64,000 nucleotides of DNA from an uncultured Collinsella sp. (GTDB lineage: Bacteria > Actinomycetota > Coriobacteriia > Coriobacteriales > Coriobacteriaceae), in assembly GCA_900767675.1 (NCBI GenBank), contig CAAFZX010000004.1:62001-126000 (forward strand). Direction: 5' to 3'. A program made the translations under genes and the position numbers. Under the pieces are notes generated by a model. It worked only from the letters and a program-made list of their open reading frames with translations, did no database searches and was not told the DNA's origin. Positions 17,001 through 24,629 of this stretch are shown piece after piece (position 1 is the first letter of the stretch; every line of letters starts with the position of its first letter).

Positions 17001-17173
17001 GCGGCGGGGGCGCGACGAGCCTTACGGGCAGCTCCACCTTGGGCTTCGCCCTCCTTGCCGTCCCCGTCCTCCTCGGCAAACACATCAGCGACCATCTGAT
17101 CAATCGCGTCGTTAAACGCCTGGTCGACATCATTAAACGAGTTATCCATCATATACTCGTGCCACTGCTGCAC
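14093..17173 (-). CDS. C-terminal half of split giant surface protein (wall anchor)
   Basis: This 1,026-residue frame from a GTG has no signal peptide but ends in a sortase signal: LASTGD at ~993, a hydrophobic helix, then KRRKR. It continues the reading frame of the upstream 17192-20530 gene, separated only by one TAG and six sense codons (QEFSNA), so it is most simply the second half of one broken or read-through gene. From N to C it has an acidic helical region, a long alpha-helical domain, a carboxypeptidase-regulatory-like domain (YEGLLSNTVEGATVELWSAD, ~530-620), Ig-like beta domains, a chitobiase-type domain (TIWYTTNDTC), then a Pro/Gly/Thr-rich wall-spanning stretch. No ribosome-binding site precedes the GTG. 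Unless read-through occurs, it may be untranslated or not secreted. Confidence 0.75.
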   Translation of the reverse strand: MQQWHEYMMDNSFNDVDQAFNDAIDQMVADVFAEEDGDGKEGEAQGGAARKARRAPAASDGEGDDAGNDEAAQFAAELKAAVGGSAALLTKQGDSYGVNVDKMIFEDAYGTSEDWYQELAAAQGANAADAAAIKELVDHASRAEFIAQQAEDLVGQSMGIGRLNQYGSWNDATAAALNKCAGIKASEYNGQSTSGFNDLGQALGSSLSYKAADDDTVKGFKVAAPDGEQTAYIESEFIENSNNNKNQALLFNSIAMQCDILDNLYDNWNVVHSLNNSTIRGWLMAWKRNGDVSAHMKLIRTIRSLKSYKIECEMFGQVFKTDAWKAAGQAFPAATQGIGIFTGIYGVNDASKNWESVNVRMQKVKGEREGYELQHTRLLAKPEKTEDDWKCIYALRDAMEKARAFEDLLYRQLCHDSTDVAVGSIMTIAGVLTAGSAGTVVGAAYDAASTSVGSERAIKLTNAECAYDVACEQVERACQNRITVNWGELTDAEVYNANKDGLISDEKMQSIFEARYRNVAAKAAPDPAGVVYEGLLSNTVEGATVELWSADDAAGTNAVRWDAEEYEQDNPLATGADGAYNWNTPTGWYQVRVIKDGYEEARSAWLRVPPIQTEVNIGLVSTAAPEVASAHAYTDCVEVEFAQYMDASDDALVALCAQGLGDVTYAWLDKQDDPNGKPLSRVLRIRYADACEAGSAVAFELDGARNYAGTAMARWTSGELVAGVRADKLKLNVEQAVTMLEGSDFGLVAHVTDRAGKPFAGAKVSVGLESSAICSVDATQAVTGEDGAATFALHGVLPGLTTLTATVDGTALSKQVDVRVSAEAVRPARPVATIGTTTFGAWSPKENYITVPKGTKLELSAEDDTTIWYTTNDTCPCRDEGRVKYTEPIALDSNMYVRIAAQRPGMPYSEYSERLNITITVTDEAVPEPKPEPELKPEPKPTPGGGEQGGGADGSGGTGAPAGGSTSTTTTVTTDKSKGKGENGKKSGGTELASTGDSAAMTVAALGIAGATVVAAGIAATKRRKR

Positions 17174-17191
17174 GGCATTCGAGAACTCCTG

Positions 17192-20100
17192 CTAGCGCTC
17201 CTCGGCCGCAGCGGAATGCTTTTTGGCCGAAGCGTTGGCGTCAAAACTCAGCATGGTCATAAGTTGAGCGTTGGAGATGCGGTAGGTCTGCGGCATAAAG
17301 ATTTGCTCAAAGTTGCCGCAGTTCACATAGGTCGAGTCGTTTGCCTTGTTGAACTCATCGAGCAGTTTGAGATAGCCCTCGTCCACATACTCGGCCGCGT
17401 AGCGCACGCGGGTGCCCTCGCGCGACTTTTGGCTCAGCGGAATCGTCACGGTCTTGCCGTCCACGCAGTCCACGTACAGGTCGAGCGTGTCGGCAGCCTC
17501 CTCGTTGCCCACCTCGAGCGTAATATCGAACGTCCAGTAGGCGTTCTTCTTTTGCGGCAGATGGTGGAAGGTCCACAGGCTCTTACCCGTATCCTTGCCG
17601 TCCTTAACCAGGTTCTGCGTACCGCCGCGATACGTCACGTCAAAGTTCCAAACCGAAGCGCCCGGAACATAGCGCACATAATTGCGAGCCGTCACCTCTG
17701 CGGCAGCGGCGGCGACGTCGGTCGAGCCCACGCGCGCCTCGAGCGTCACGCGCTCGGCGGCAAGCGTATCCTGCGGCAGGTCGTATTCAATCTTGGCACG
17801 GCCGAGTTTATTGGTCTTGCCAGTGTACTTTGCGGCCGAGGCGCCCGCGGCCTTAGGCTTAAAGCGCACAAACACATCGGCGCCCATGCCCTCTTTCATG
17901 TCGAGAACGAGGTTGTCGCCCTCCCACGTCGCGTCAGTCCACCATGTACGGGAGCTATCACCGGGGTCGCGAGAGCCTGCGGACACATCCTCGACGGCAT
18001 CCTTGGCCAGCGGAATCTCAATCTTGGCAGCCTGGCTGTCCTTGAGCTCGTAATGAATGCACAGCTCGGTCTCCACGCCAACGACCGCGGACGAATCAGC
18101 AATAACCGAGCCCGCCGTCAGCCCGCGCTCGGCACGATACGTCTCCACGTCAAACGTGGGGACGTCGAGCGTCACGTCGAGCTGTTTGCCGTCATCAATC
18201 TTCACCTGCTTTTGCGCGATATGCTTCCCCACGGTCAGCCCTAGGCGGCTAAACGTGGAATAGCTCGTCGCTTGGATGTCGTAGCTCGTCTTGTTAAAGG
18301 CGACGATGGTGTACGAACCGGCCTTAAGGCGCGGCGTCTCGGCCTTCATGATAGGCGTGGTGCCATCGTCTTCGTAACCCATCAAATAGGTGACGCCGTC
18401 GGCGACTAGCTTGCCGTCGGACGTACGGAACACCAGCACGCGGTTGGCTCCCTGGTAGTCGCCCTTGGTCGTGACCGTCGCCGTGCCCCAAGGCTTCAAG
18501 TCGATATCGACCTTGCCGGCCGAAGGCTTCACCGTCGCCGTCGCCCCACCCAGCTTGAGGTTGTCTTTAGGCTCGAGCGTTATCTCCAGATCCTGGTCCG
18601 CGTCGGCAATGGCCTGCGACACCACGAACGCTGTACCCTGGATACGGTAGTCGTTTTCCTTGTCGCCCTTGGCAGGTTTGAGCGTCTTGCCGCCACTCTT
18701 CACCGTCAGATCGATGTTATCGAGACTATCGAGCTCAATGCGTTCGGTCTTATCCTGGCCCACAATCGGTTCAAGATAGCCCACGTTGAGCTCAATCGCG
18801 CGCGAAGCCGGAATCTTGGTAAAGTCCTCCGCCTTAATGTCTCCGATATTCCATGTGCCCGTCATCTGGTCGCCCGGGCGCGCCAGCACCATGTCATAGT
18901 AACCGCTGAGCGAAATGCGCAGGGTGGCTGCCGTCTTGGAGAGAGCGTCCGCTGTAAAGCTGCCGTCATCGCCAACCGCCAGCGGCGTGGACTGCCCCGC
19001 CTGCACGAGCACGGCCGCCGCGCCCTGGGGAAGTTTGCCCGTCACCTGGGCTGCCTCGCCCATCCACTCAAACGTGTAGGCAGGCTTCGAGGAATCGACG
19101 GAGTCCTTGCGATCGGCCACGGCATCGGCAAGCTTTTTGACCATCGAGGGGTTGCCAGCCGAATCGGTCGCATAGGCATAGATGGTCTGGCCTTCACTAA
19201 AGGGAATCGCATACGTTACGCCATCGATTGTCACGCGCTCATTATAGTCGCCCGAATAGCCCGCCTCACCAAACTGAAGATCGGGGTTCATCACGCGCAG
19301 GGCAACGGCATTATGGTTCGTCTCGTTTCCGTATCTCGTGTTCTCAAAAGCTCCCCACTCTATCATTTCCACGCTTTTGGGTAGCACAATCTCTTTGCCG
19401 GCAATCGCAGGATCAAGAGAGGCGAACGCGTGCGCTCCGATATATTTAACGCCGTCGCCGATCGTCACCGACGACACATGCGAGCACCCGTCAAAGGCAT
19501 TGCGCTCAATCCGCTCCACCGTGCCCGGCACATTGATCTGCGTAAAGGTGAGCACTGTTGTGTCCGAGACATAGAACTGTGGCACGCCGCAATAGGCGAA
19601 TGCAAGATAGTCGATAGTTTTGACCGAAGGCGGCAGCGTTGCCACCACCTTGTCGTCAAGTTGTTCACATTCCTTAAAGGCCTGCTCGGGAATCGAGGTA
19701 AAGGCCGCGTTGTTGGGCCAGGTTACCGTTTGGAGCGTCTTGCTTTTGTAGAATGCATAGCTCTTGAGCTCCTCGACCGAATCGGGCAGTGCGATCTCTT
19801 TGATGCTGCTGCCGCCCAAGCCTCCAACCGAGCGGACATGCGAATTAGGGGCGAAGGTGATCGATGTGAGCGCAGCGCTTCCCATGCCCGTAAGGCTTAC
19901 GACATTTTTGTCGTCGATGGTCGAGGGCACCTCCAACGTGGTAATGCCCGCGTCGCCATACTCGATAGAAATTTCGTTGGTGAGGCTATCGATCGAGAAG
20001 TAGTACTGCGCGGGGGTCTGCTCGCCGGCCACGTAGCCATCGTCGTATTCGTCCTTTACGCCCGTGGCGCCCTTCGAGGTTGCCCAGAGTTCAAGTTCCT

Positions 20101-20530
20101 CGTTCCAGGTCGCCTCGGTGCCGGAAGCCTCCTCTTGCTTTTGCTGCTCGGCGAGCTCCTTGCCCTCGACAAGATCGGTGGCAAGCGTACCCGCAGGTGT
20201 GCTCTCGGTCTGTCCGGCGCCCGTCAGGCCCGCCGCCGATGCAATCTCGGAGGCCGGGGGCGTAGGGGTGTCACCGGCCTCGAGCGCTGTGGGGTCGGCA
20301 GCGCCGGCATCGGGCGCGGGGTCGACGGAAGCCGAGCCTGACGTTTGGGCGTCAGCCGAATCGGCGGGAGCGGCGTCGGCTGCTTGGCCGTTATCCGTCT
20401 GCACAAAAGTGCCGTCGGTGGTGAGGGTCTCGGCAAACGCGCCCGCGGGCAACGAGCCCGTCACCATGGTGAGGGTCACCGCGGCAACGGTCAGGCGGCG
20501 GCAAAGCGCTCGAACAGTAGTCCACCTCAT
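17192..20530 (-). CDS. N-terminal half of split giant surface protein (BspA-like LRR)
   Basis: This is a secreted, adhesin-like protein of 1,112 residues ending at an in-frame TAG (17194-17192). A signal peptide is clear (RRLTVAAVTLTMVTGSLPAG, Ala-rich cleavage region AFAE). Residues ~205-425 hold BspA/LRR_5-type leucine-rich repeats, for example SIKEIALPDSVEELKSYAFY and KYIGAHAFASLD. Several beta-rich domains of unknown family follow. No sorting signal is present in this half; it lies after the stop, in frame. As encoded, the product would be secreted but not anchored. The start at 20530 was chosen because AGGAAAGGA lies 6 nt upstream; the longer frame would use TTG at 20554. A palindromic operator-like element lies 60-95 nt upstream. 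Confidence 0.82.
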   Translation of the reverse strand: MRWTTVRALCRRLTVAAVTLTMVTGSLPAGAFAETLTTDGTFVQTDNGQAADAAPADSADAQTSGSASVDPAPDAGAADPTALEAGDTPTPPASEIASAAGLTGAGQTESTPAGTLATDLVEGKELAEQQKQEEASGTEATWNEELELWATSKGATGVKDEYDDGYVAGEQTPAQYYFSIDSLTNEISIEYGDAGITTLEVPSTIDDKNVVSLTGMGSAALTSITFAPNSHVRSVGGLGGSSIKEIALPDSVEELKSYAFYKSKTLQTVTWPNNAAFTSIPEQAFKECEQLDDKVVATLPPSVKTIDYLAFAYCGVPQFYVSDTTVLTFTQINVPGTVERIERNAFDGCSHVSSVTIGDGVKYIGAHAFASLDPAIAGKEIVLPKSVEMIEWGAFENTRYGNETNHNAVALRVMNPDLQFGEAGYSGDYNERVTIDGVTYAIPFSEGQTIYAYATDSAGNPSMVKKLADAVADRKDSVDSSKPAYTFEWMGEAAQVTGKLPQGAAAVLVQAGQSTPLAVGDDGSFTADALSKTAATLRISLSGYYDMVLARPGDQMTGTWNIGDIKAEDFTKIPASRAIELNVGYLEPIVGQDKTERIELDSLDNIDLTVKSGGKTLKPAKGDKENDYRIQGTAFVVSQAIADADQDLEITLEPKDNLKLGGATATVKPSAGKVDIDLKPWGTATVTTKGDYQGANRVLVFRTSDGKLVADGVTYLMGYEDDGTTPIMKAETPRLKAGSYTIVAFNKTSYDIQATSYSTFSRLGLTVGKHIAQKQVKIDDGKQLDVTLDVPTFDVETYRAERGLTAGSVIADSSAVVGVETELCIHYELKDSQAAKIEIPLAKDAVEDVSAGSRDPGDSSRTWWTDATWEGDNLVLDMKEGMGADVFVRFKPKAAGASAAKYTGKTNKLGRAKIEYDLPQDTLAAERVTLEARVGSTDVAAAAAEVTARNYVRYVPGASVWNFDVTYRGGTQNLVKDGKDTGKSLWTFHHLPQKKNAYWTFDITLEVGNEEAADTLDLYVDCVDGKTVTIPLSQKSREGTRVRYAAEYVDEGYLKLLDEFNKANDSTYVNCGNFEQIFMPQTYRISNAQLMTMLSFDANASAKKHSAAAEER

Positions 20531-20590
20531 GGTCGTTCCTTTCCTGCAAACCAAAAGTCATCCAGCGTAATCGTCGTCCAAAAACAAAGC

Positions 20591-20632
20591 GAACGGTAGG
20601 TTCATATATACGAACCTACCGTTCTACCTGCG
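20591..20632 (-). promoter_or_regulatory. Operator-like palindrome upstream of the split adhesin
   Basis: GAACGGTAGGTTC (20591-20603) and GAACCTACCGTTC (20612-20624) flank an AT-rich centre ATATATAC. It is followed on the plus strand by TACCTGCG, that is CGCAGGTA reading toward the gene. The same plan recurs at 22932-22974 upstream of the next surface-protein gene, at a similar distance. A shared operator or promoter element is inferred. Confidence 0.55.
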
Positions 20633-20633
20633 C

Positions 20634-20671
20634 AAACCACCACAAAGGAGACAGGCACCTTTGTGGCGGTT
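20634..20671. repeat. CCACC palindrome, second copy
   Basis: AAACCACCACAAAGG, then AGACAGGCA, then CCTTTGTGGCGGTT. It differs from the 13780 copy at only a few positions and likewise precedes 55-nt units. Confidence 0.75.
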
Positions 20672-20693
20672 CTGGACTTGGCCGGCCAGTTTG

Positions 20694-20829
20694 TCTCGAT
20701 CTGTAACAGTTAGAGGTCAAATTCCCCGCCTGGTGTTACAGATCGAGACATTAGATTGGCGGCCATTCGGTTCATCTAAATCTGTAACATCTAGGGTCGT
20801 TTTGGGCAGTTTGGTGTTACAGATTGAGA
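20694..20829. repeat. Array of two 55-nt palindromic units
   Basis: Units at 20694-20748 and 20775-20829 are each exactly 55 nt with the same 15-nt arms and 25-nt loops as at 13840. Their loops (GTTAGAGGTCAAATTCCCCG..., TCTAGGGTCGTTTTGGGCAG...) match units 2 and 3 of the first array at about 80-90 percent, and the spacer between them also matches. This array is therefore a paralogous copy of the last two units there. Confidence 0.85.
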
Positions 20830-20867
20830 TTTTGCTAAATCCGAGAATGGACGCTGCCACCAAAAAC

Positions 20868-22835
20868 CTAGCGCTTGCGGCGCTTGGTCGCGGCGATGCC
20901 GGCGGCGGCAACGGTTGCGCCGGCGATACCCAGGGCGGTGACCGTCAATGCGGTGGTATCCCCCGTGGTAGCCAGGACAGCATCGCCCTTCTTGGCCTGC
21001 GTGGTTTTCTCAACCGTCTTGGTCGTGGCGGTTGTCGTGGCCGGCTTGGCCGCGGGTTTGGTCTCGGGCTTAACCTCAGGCTGCGGTGTCGGCTTGGGAT
21101 CCGGCGTAGGCTGCGAATCGGGAGTCGGCGTGGCTTCAGGCGTAAAGGTCAGATCGGTGTTGAGCCACAGGGTGTAGATCCAGCCGCTCTCGGGATCAAC
21201 TACACTCGCTTCGCCCATCTGGTAGCCGCACTCCTGGCCGTTGATCACCAGCTTGGTGTCGGGCGTAAAGTAGAAGCCGCGCGCGGGCTTGAGGTAGATA
21301 CCGTAGCGATAGGTCACGCCAGGCTTAAAGACGTCGATGTGGTTCGTGATGTTCTGATCCCAGAACTTCTGAGAGTTCACTTCGCTGCCATCGCTGCCCA
21401 TCCAGTACTCACACTGAGGAAGGGAGTTGGAGCCCGTCGGAACACTCGCCGTAAAGACCGGCTTATCGCCCGCCTTAAAGGTGGTCGTGGCGCCATTAAT
21501 CTCGATAACGTCGATGGCGCGCCATTCGTCGATTGGCTGCTCGCACAGCATATTGTCAGCGTTTGGGGCGAAGACGCCGTTGACGGTCTTGATGTGGTGC
21601 GCCCAATGGCCGTTGACGTTCATATTGCAGTCATCGGCCACGGTATTGTCGCCCTTGAGCCTCAGCTCAACGGAGTACATGTAGAACTTGCCCTCCTCGA
21701 AGTGGTCAATCTTCTTCATGCCCGGCTTGTACTCTGCGGGATCGGAATACCAGAAGGCGACGGGTACCGACTCCCCGGATTCCATATTGAGCTCCATTTC
21801 CTCCCAGCACTCGTAGGCGATCTCGTACTTGTCGGCATCGGCAGCGGGGATCGTCGCGGTCGCGCGCGGCGCCTCGCCGGGCGCGTAGTCGGTCTTCACG
21901 TCGTTGACGTCCAGGTTATGGAGGGCTTCGTTTTCTGACGCAACGAGCGTAATTTCGCTATTGATGGCGTAGCAGAGGTAATAATCGTACCTGGTTTCGT
22001 TGAGGATAGTCGAGCTGCCTTCATAGTCAGTTCCGGTATACTCCAGTGCCGTGCCAATATAGAGAGCCTCATTGCGCGCGAGTCGATACGAGCCGCCTGC
22101 CGCGCCACCCGTAAAGGTCAGCGTCAGCCTCATGTGATCGCCAACAGGCTCAAAGTGAGCCGTCACATCGGACATAGATGTGTCCTGGACTTCAGCCAGA
22201 GTGCCCGAAACAGCATCGGCCCGGTAGTACTTGGTTTCGACAAGTTCGCAGGGCGGCTCATCCGGCATGCCGCCCTCAACATCGGGAAAATCATAGGTAT
22301 ACGACTGGCCCTTTTCGAGTGTGACATTGCTCGGAAGCGCGCAGTCCGTGTAGCGGGGAACCACGGTCGTATTGACCCTAACGTCGCTGCCGCCAACAAC
22401 ATCGGTCACACCGCAGGGCATGATGGCGTCATTCGCCGGCGTGGCGGCGTTGTCGCTGGGAGTATTTTGTTCAGCGGGTGCCGCATCGTTGGATTCATCG
22501 GTGGCGCCAGTCGGGGCCGTCTGCTGAGGCTCAACGGTGGCTTGCGCCGCCGGAGCAGCATCGGTTGCAGGCGCGGTCGAAGCAGCTGGTGTGGTCGTTG
22601 CAGCCGTATCCCCCGCAACCGTCGGCGTCACCGGAGCTGCGGCAACCTCATCCGTCCCAGCGGCGGAATCGGCGCATTCCGTCGCCAGCGCCACGCTCGG
22701 CAGCAGCAGCTGACCGACCATAAGCGCGCACGCGCCGGCGCAAGCTATTTTGGCACCCACACAACGCCAGGTACCGTGAACCAGCGAGCAGGTACGCTCA
22801 CGCTGAGTTTGCTTATCAAAGTGGCTTCCGCACAT
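20868..22835 (-). CDS. Wall-anchored surface protein, function unknown
   Basis: This is a secreted protein of 655 residues. The signal peptide spans ~15-50 (AKIACAGACALMVGQLLLPS, then VALATE). An Ala/Thr/Pro-rich disordered stretch follows (~50-130), then a beta-rich body (~135-570) with repeated FKAGD/FKPG and YEI-type strands that I do not recognise. A Pro/Thr/Lys wall-spanning region (TPTPDSQPTPDPKPTPQPE) leads to a sortase signal LATTGD, a hydrophobic helix and KRRKR. The last ~35 residues are nearly identical to those of the split adhesin. The start at 22835 follows AGGAGG by 5 nt; longer starts fall in repeat sequence. A palindrome at 22932-22957 probably regulates it. Confidence 0.85.
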   Translation of the reverse strand: MCGSHFDKQTQRERTCSLVHGTWRCVGAKIACAGACALMVGQLLLPSVALATECADSAAGTDEVAAAPVTPTVAGDTAATTTPAASTAPATDAAPAAQATVEPQQTAPTGATDESNDAAPAEQNTPSDNAATPANDAIMPCGVTDVVGGSDVRVNTTVVPRYTDCALPSNVTLEKGQSYTYDFPDVEGGMPDEPPCELVETKYYRADAVSGTLAEVQDTSMSDVTAHFEPVGDHMRLTLTFTGGAAGGSYRLARNEALYIGTALEYTGTDYEGSSTILNETRYDYYLCYAINSEITLVASENEALHNLDVNDVKTDYAPGEAPRATATIPAADADKYEIAYECWEEMELNMESGESVPVAFWYSDPAEYKPGMKKIDHFEEGKFYMYSVELRLKGDNTVADDCNMNVNGHWAHHIKTVNGVFAPNADNMLCEQPIDEWRAIDVIEINGATTTFKAGDKPVFTASVPTGSNSLPQCEYWMGSDGSEVNSQKFWDQNITNHIDVFKPGVTYRYGIYLKPARGFYFTPDTKLVINGQECGYQMGEASVVDPESGWIYTLWLNTDLTFTPEATPTPDSQPTPDPKPTPQPEVKPETKPAAKPATTTATTKTVEKTTQAKKGDAVLATTGDTTALTVTALGIAGATVAAAGIAATKRRKR

Positions 22836-22861
22836 AACGGCCTCCTTGGTCGATGGGCCAT

Positions 22862-22897
22862 ACCACCACAAAGGTGCCTGCCCCTTTTGTGGTGGTC
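22862..22897. repeat. CCACC palindrome, third copy
   Basis: ACCACCACAAAGGTGCCTGC followed by CCCTTTTGTGGTGGT. It is the reverse orientation of the 13780 copy (centre TGCCTGCCCC). It lies in the leader or promoter region of the surface-protein gene and has no 55-nt unit beside it. Confidence 0.75.
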
Positions 22898-22931
22898 CTG
22901 TACCACCAAGATGCGCCAAATGACTCCGTAC

Positions 22932-22974
22932 GCCTAGGTTCGTAGATGCGAACCTAGGCCTCTACCTGCGGTTT
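22932..22974 (-). promoter_or_regulatory. Operator-like palindrome upstream of the 655-aa surface protein
   Basis: GCCTAGGTTCG and CGAACCTAGGC flank TAGATG, followed by TCTACCTGCGGTTT. Reading toward the gene this is AAACCGCAGGTAGA, then a palindrome with core TAGGTTCG/CGAACCTA. It shares core and flank with 20591-20632. Confidence 0.55.
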
Positions 22975-23061
22975 AATTCAATTTGATTTCGCCATCGCCA
23001 CACTCGTCCCAGGGACGCTACAATCGAGGACACAATCATTCGTCCATCCAAAGGACCGTCC

Positions 23062-24465
23062 TTGAACCTAAGCAAGCCTAAAATCAACGCGATTCTGGCA
23101 CTCGCGCTCTTCACCTTCGCCTTCCTTGCCGCCGAGTTTCGCTTCGACGTCAACGTCGGGCTGCTCGCCGGTGCCGAACGCGTTGTGATCGCACAGGGCT
23201 TTATTCTGGGCGCGAGTGTACTCGGCTTTATCGGATACGCGCCGCTGCTCGAGCTCGCACAGCGCAAAGGCCACTCATTGGCAGCCGCCAACGCCGCTGT
23301 TCCCATCGCCATCCTGGGATTGACCCAAATCCAGTCTCCTACGGCTCCACTTGCCCTCGAGATCTTGGGCTGCATCGCATTCTTCGGACTCGGACTGTTA
23401 GGTGCCGCAGCGCACTACGCCTTTTCGTTGGCATTCCAGGATGATTCCAAGCTCGCCACCGGTGCGGGAGCGGCCTATGCCGCGGGCATCCTGATGCAGT
23501 TCGCCGTCAACCTGCTCAATTGCGGCGGCATCGCAGAGCTCATCGTCCTTGGCACAGCGACGATCGCCATCTCTGCCCTCAGCGCTGCTCCTCAAAACAC
23601 AGACACAGCCGCGAACCCCGCCATCAATCCCTTTGTTGAGTCCTCTCACGCCCTCGCCAAACAGGCATGCTGGAGCATCGCGCTCGTCATGATTCTTGCC
23701 TGCTTGTTCTCGACCCTGGACAACGTGGTCACGCTCTCCAATGCCCACGGCACCATTGCCGTGCAGACCTGGCCGCGCCTCTTTTTGGCGGCAAGCGGCC
23801 TTGCCGCCGGTCTTATCTTTGATCTTGCCGAGCGCCGCTACATGGGACTTGTCATGCTCGGCATCGCCGTACTCTCGACCATTTCCATCCTGGCCGTGGA
23901 GGCCGGCGCCGATCCCAACCTGGGCCTTGTCGTCTTTTACCTGAGCTCGGGCTTTTTCGTCACGTTCTTTACCGCCACCTTTACACAGCTGGCGCCGCGC
24001 ATGCATACGCCCGCACTGTGGGCTGGCATGGGCCGCACAGCCAACAACATGTGCGCGTTCACTACATCGGGCATCTCGCTTGCTCTCGTGACCTCGGATA
24101 ACGTTGCCCTCATCATGATCGGCGCGCTCGTTTTGCTCGTCGCCGCCTGCGCGGCATTCGTGGCAGCCGGCCTGTTTCGCCTGCCCCAAACCGAGCAGGA
24201 GCGCGAGCGCGAACAGCTGGCAGAAGAAGCACTCGCCGCCCCCACCATCGAAGAGCAGCGCCAGGCCTTCATCGCCAGCCACGCTCTCACCCCGCGCGAA
24301 GTGGACGTGCTTGTAGCCGTAACCCAGGACGAACGCCCGCTCAAGCAGGTCGCCGAGGAGCTTGGAATCTCGATGCGCATGGTGCAGCGCCACCTGAGCT
24401 CCATCTACCAAAAGACCGACACGCAAACGCGCGCCGGTCTCACCAAGGCCTTCCCCTCGGCCTAA
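23062..24465 (+). CDS. Membrane-embedded LuxR-family transcription regulator
   Basis: This regulator of 467 residues has about 12 predicted membrane helices in residues ~8-385, in two blocks split by a polar loop at ~180-200. A cytoplasmic LuxR-type helix-turn-helix occupies ~405-467 (LTPREVDVLVAVTQDERPLK, then ELGISMRMVQRHLSSIYQKT). Such fusions are abundant in Coriobacteriia and are thought to sense a ligand through the membrane part and act on nearby genes. The start is TTG at 23062 with AAAGGA 6 nt upstream. It may control the divergent surface-protein gene, which is an inference from position. No partner enzyme is adjacent. Confidence 0.88.
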   Translation: MNLSKPKINAILALALFTFAFLAAEFRFDVNVGLLAGAERVVIAQGFILGASVLGFIGYAPLLELAQRKGHSLAAANAAVPIAILGLTQIQSPTAPLALEILGCIAFFGLGLLGAAAHYAFSLAFQDDSKLATGAGAAYAAGILMQFAVNLLNCGGIAELIVLGTATIAISALSAAPQNTDTAANPAINPFVESSHALAKQACWSIALVMILACLFSTLDNVVTLSNAHGTIAVQTWPRLFLAASGLAAGLIFDLAERRYMGLVMLGIAVLSTISILAVEAGADPNLGLVVFYLSSGFFVTFFTATFTQLAPRMHTPALWAGMGRTANNMCAFTTSGISLALVTSDNVALIMIGALVLLVAACAAFVAAGLFRLPQTEQEREREQLAEEALAAPTIEEQRQAFIASHALTPREVDVLVAVTQDERPLKQVAEELGISMRMVQRHLSSIYQKTDTQTRAGLTKAFPSA

Positions 24466-24470
24466 AACAA

Positions 24471-24502
24471 AAACCACCACAAAGCCCCCCTTGCGGTGGT
24501 TT
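24471..24502. repeat. CCACC palindrome, fourth copy (shortened)
   Basis: AAACCACCACAAAG followed by CCCCCCTTGCGGTGGTTT. It is a degenerate copy just after the LuxR-gene stop, 31 nt before a single 55-nt unit. Confidence 0.65.
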
Positions 24503-24533
24503 GAGCGGAGCAGAAGGCCACTCTGCCAGTTTG

Positions 24534-24588
24534 TCTCAGTCTGTAACAGATAGGCCCCTAAAAGCAGGCTTATTGTTACAGATCGAGA
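24534..24588. repeat. Single 55-nt palindromic unit
   Basis: TCTCAGTCTGTAACA, a 25-nt loop, then TGTTACAGATCGAGA. It has the same length and arms as the other five units but an unrelated loop. It lies between the convergent LuxR and ATPase genes. Confidence 0.8.
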
Positions 24589-24629
24589 CAGTAAAGGGAC
24601 ACGAAGCGATCCTTCGCAGCAACGACCCT

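Noticed and set aside
17174..17200. Frameshift in the split adhesin
   Set aside because: The two halves are in the same frame (start positions differ by a multiple of three after accounting for the stop), so a nonsense codon, not an indel, separates them.
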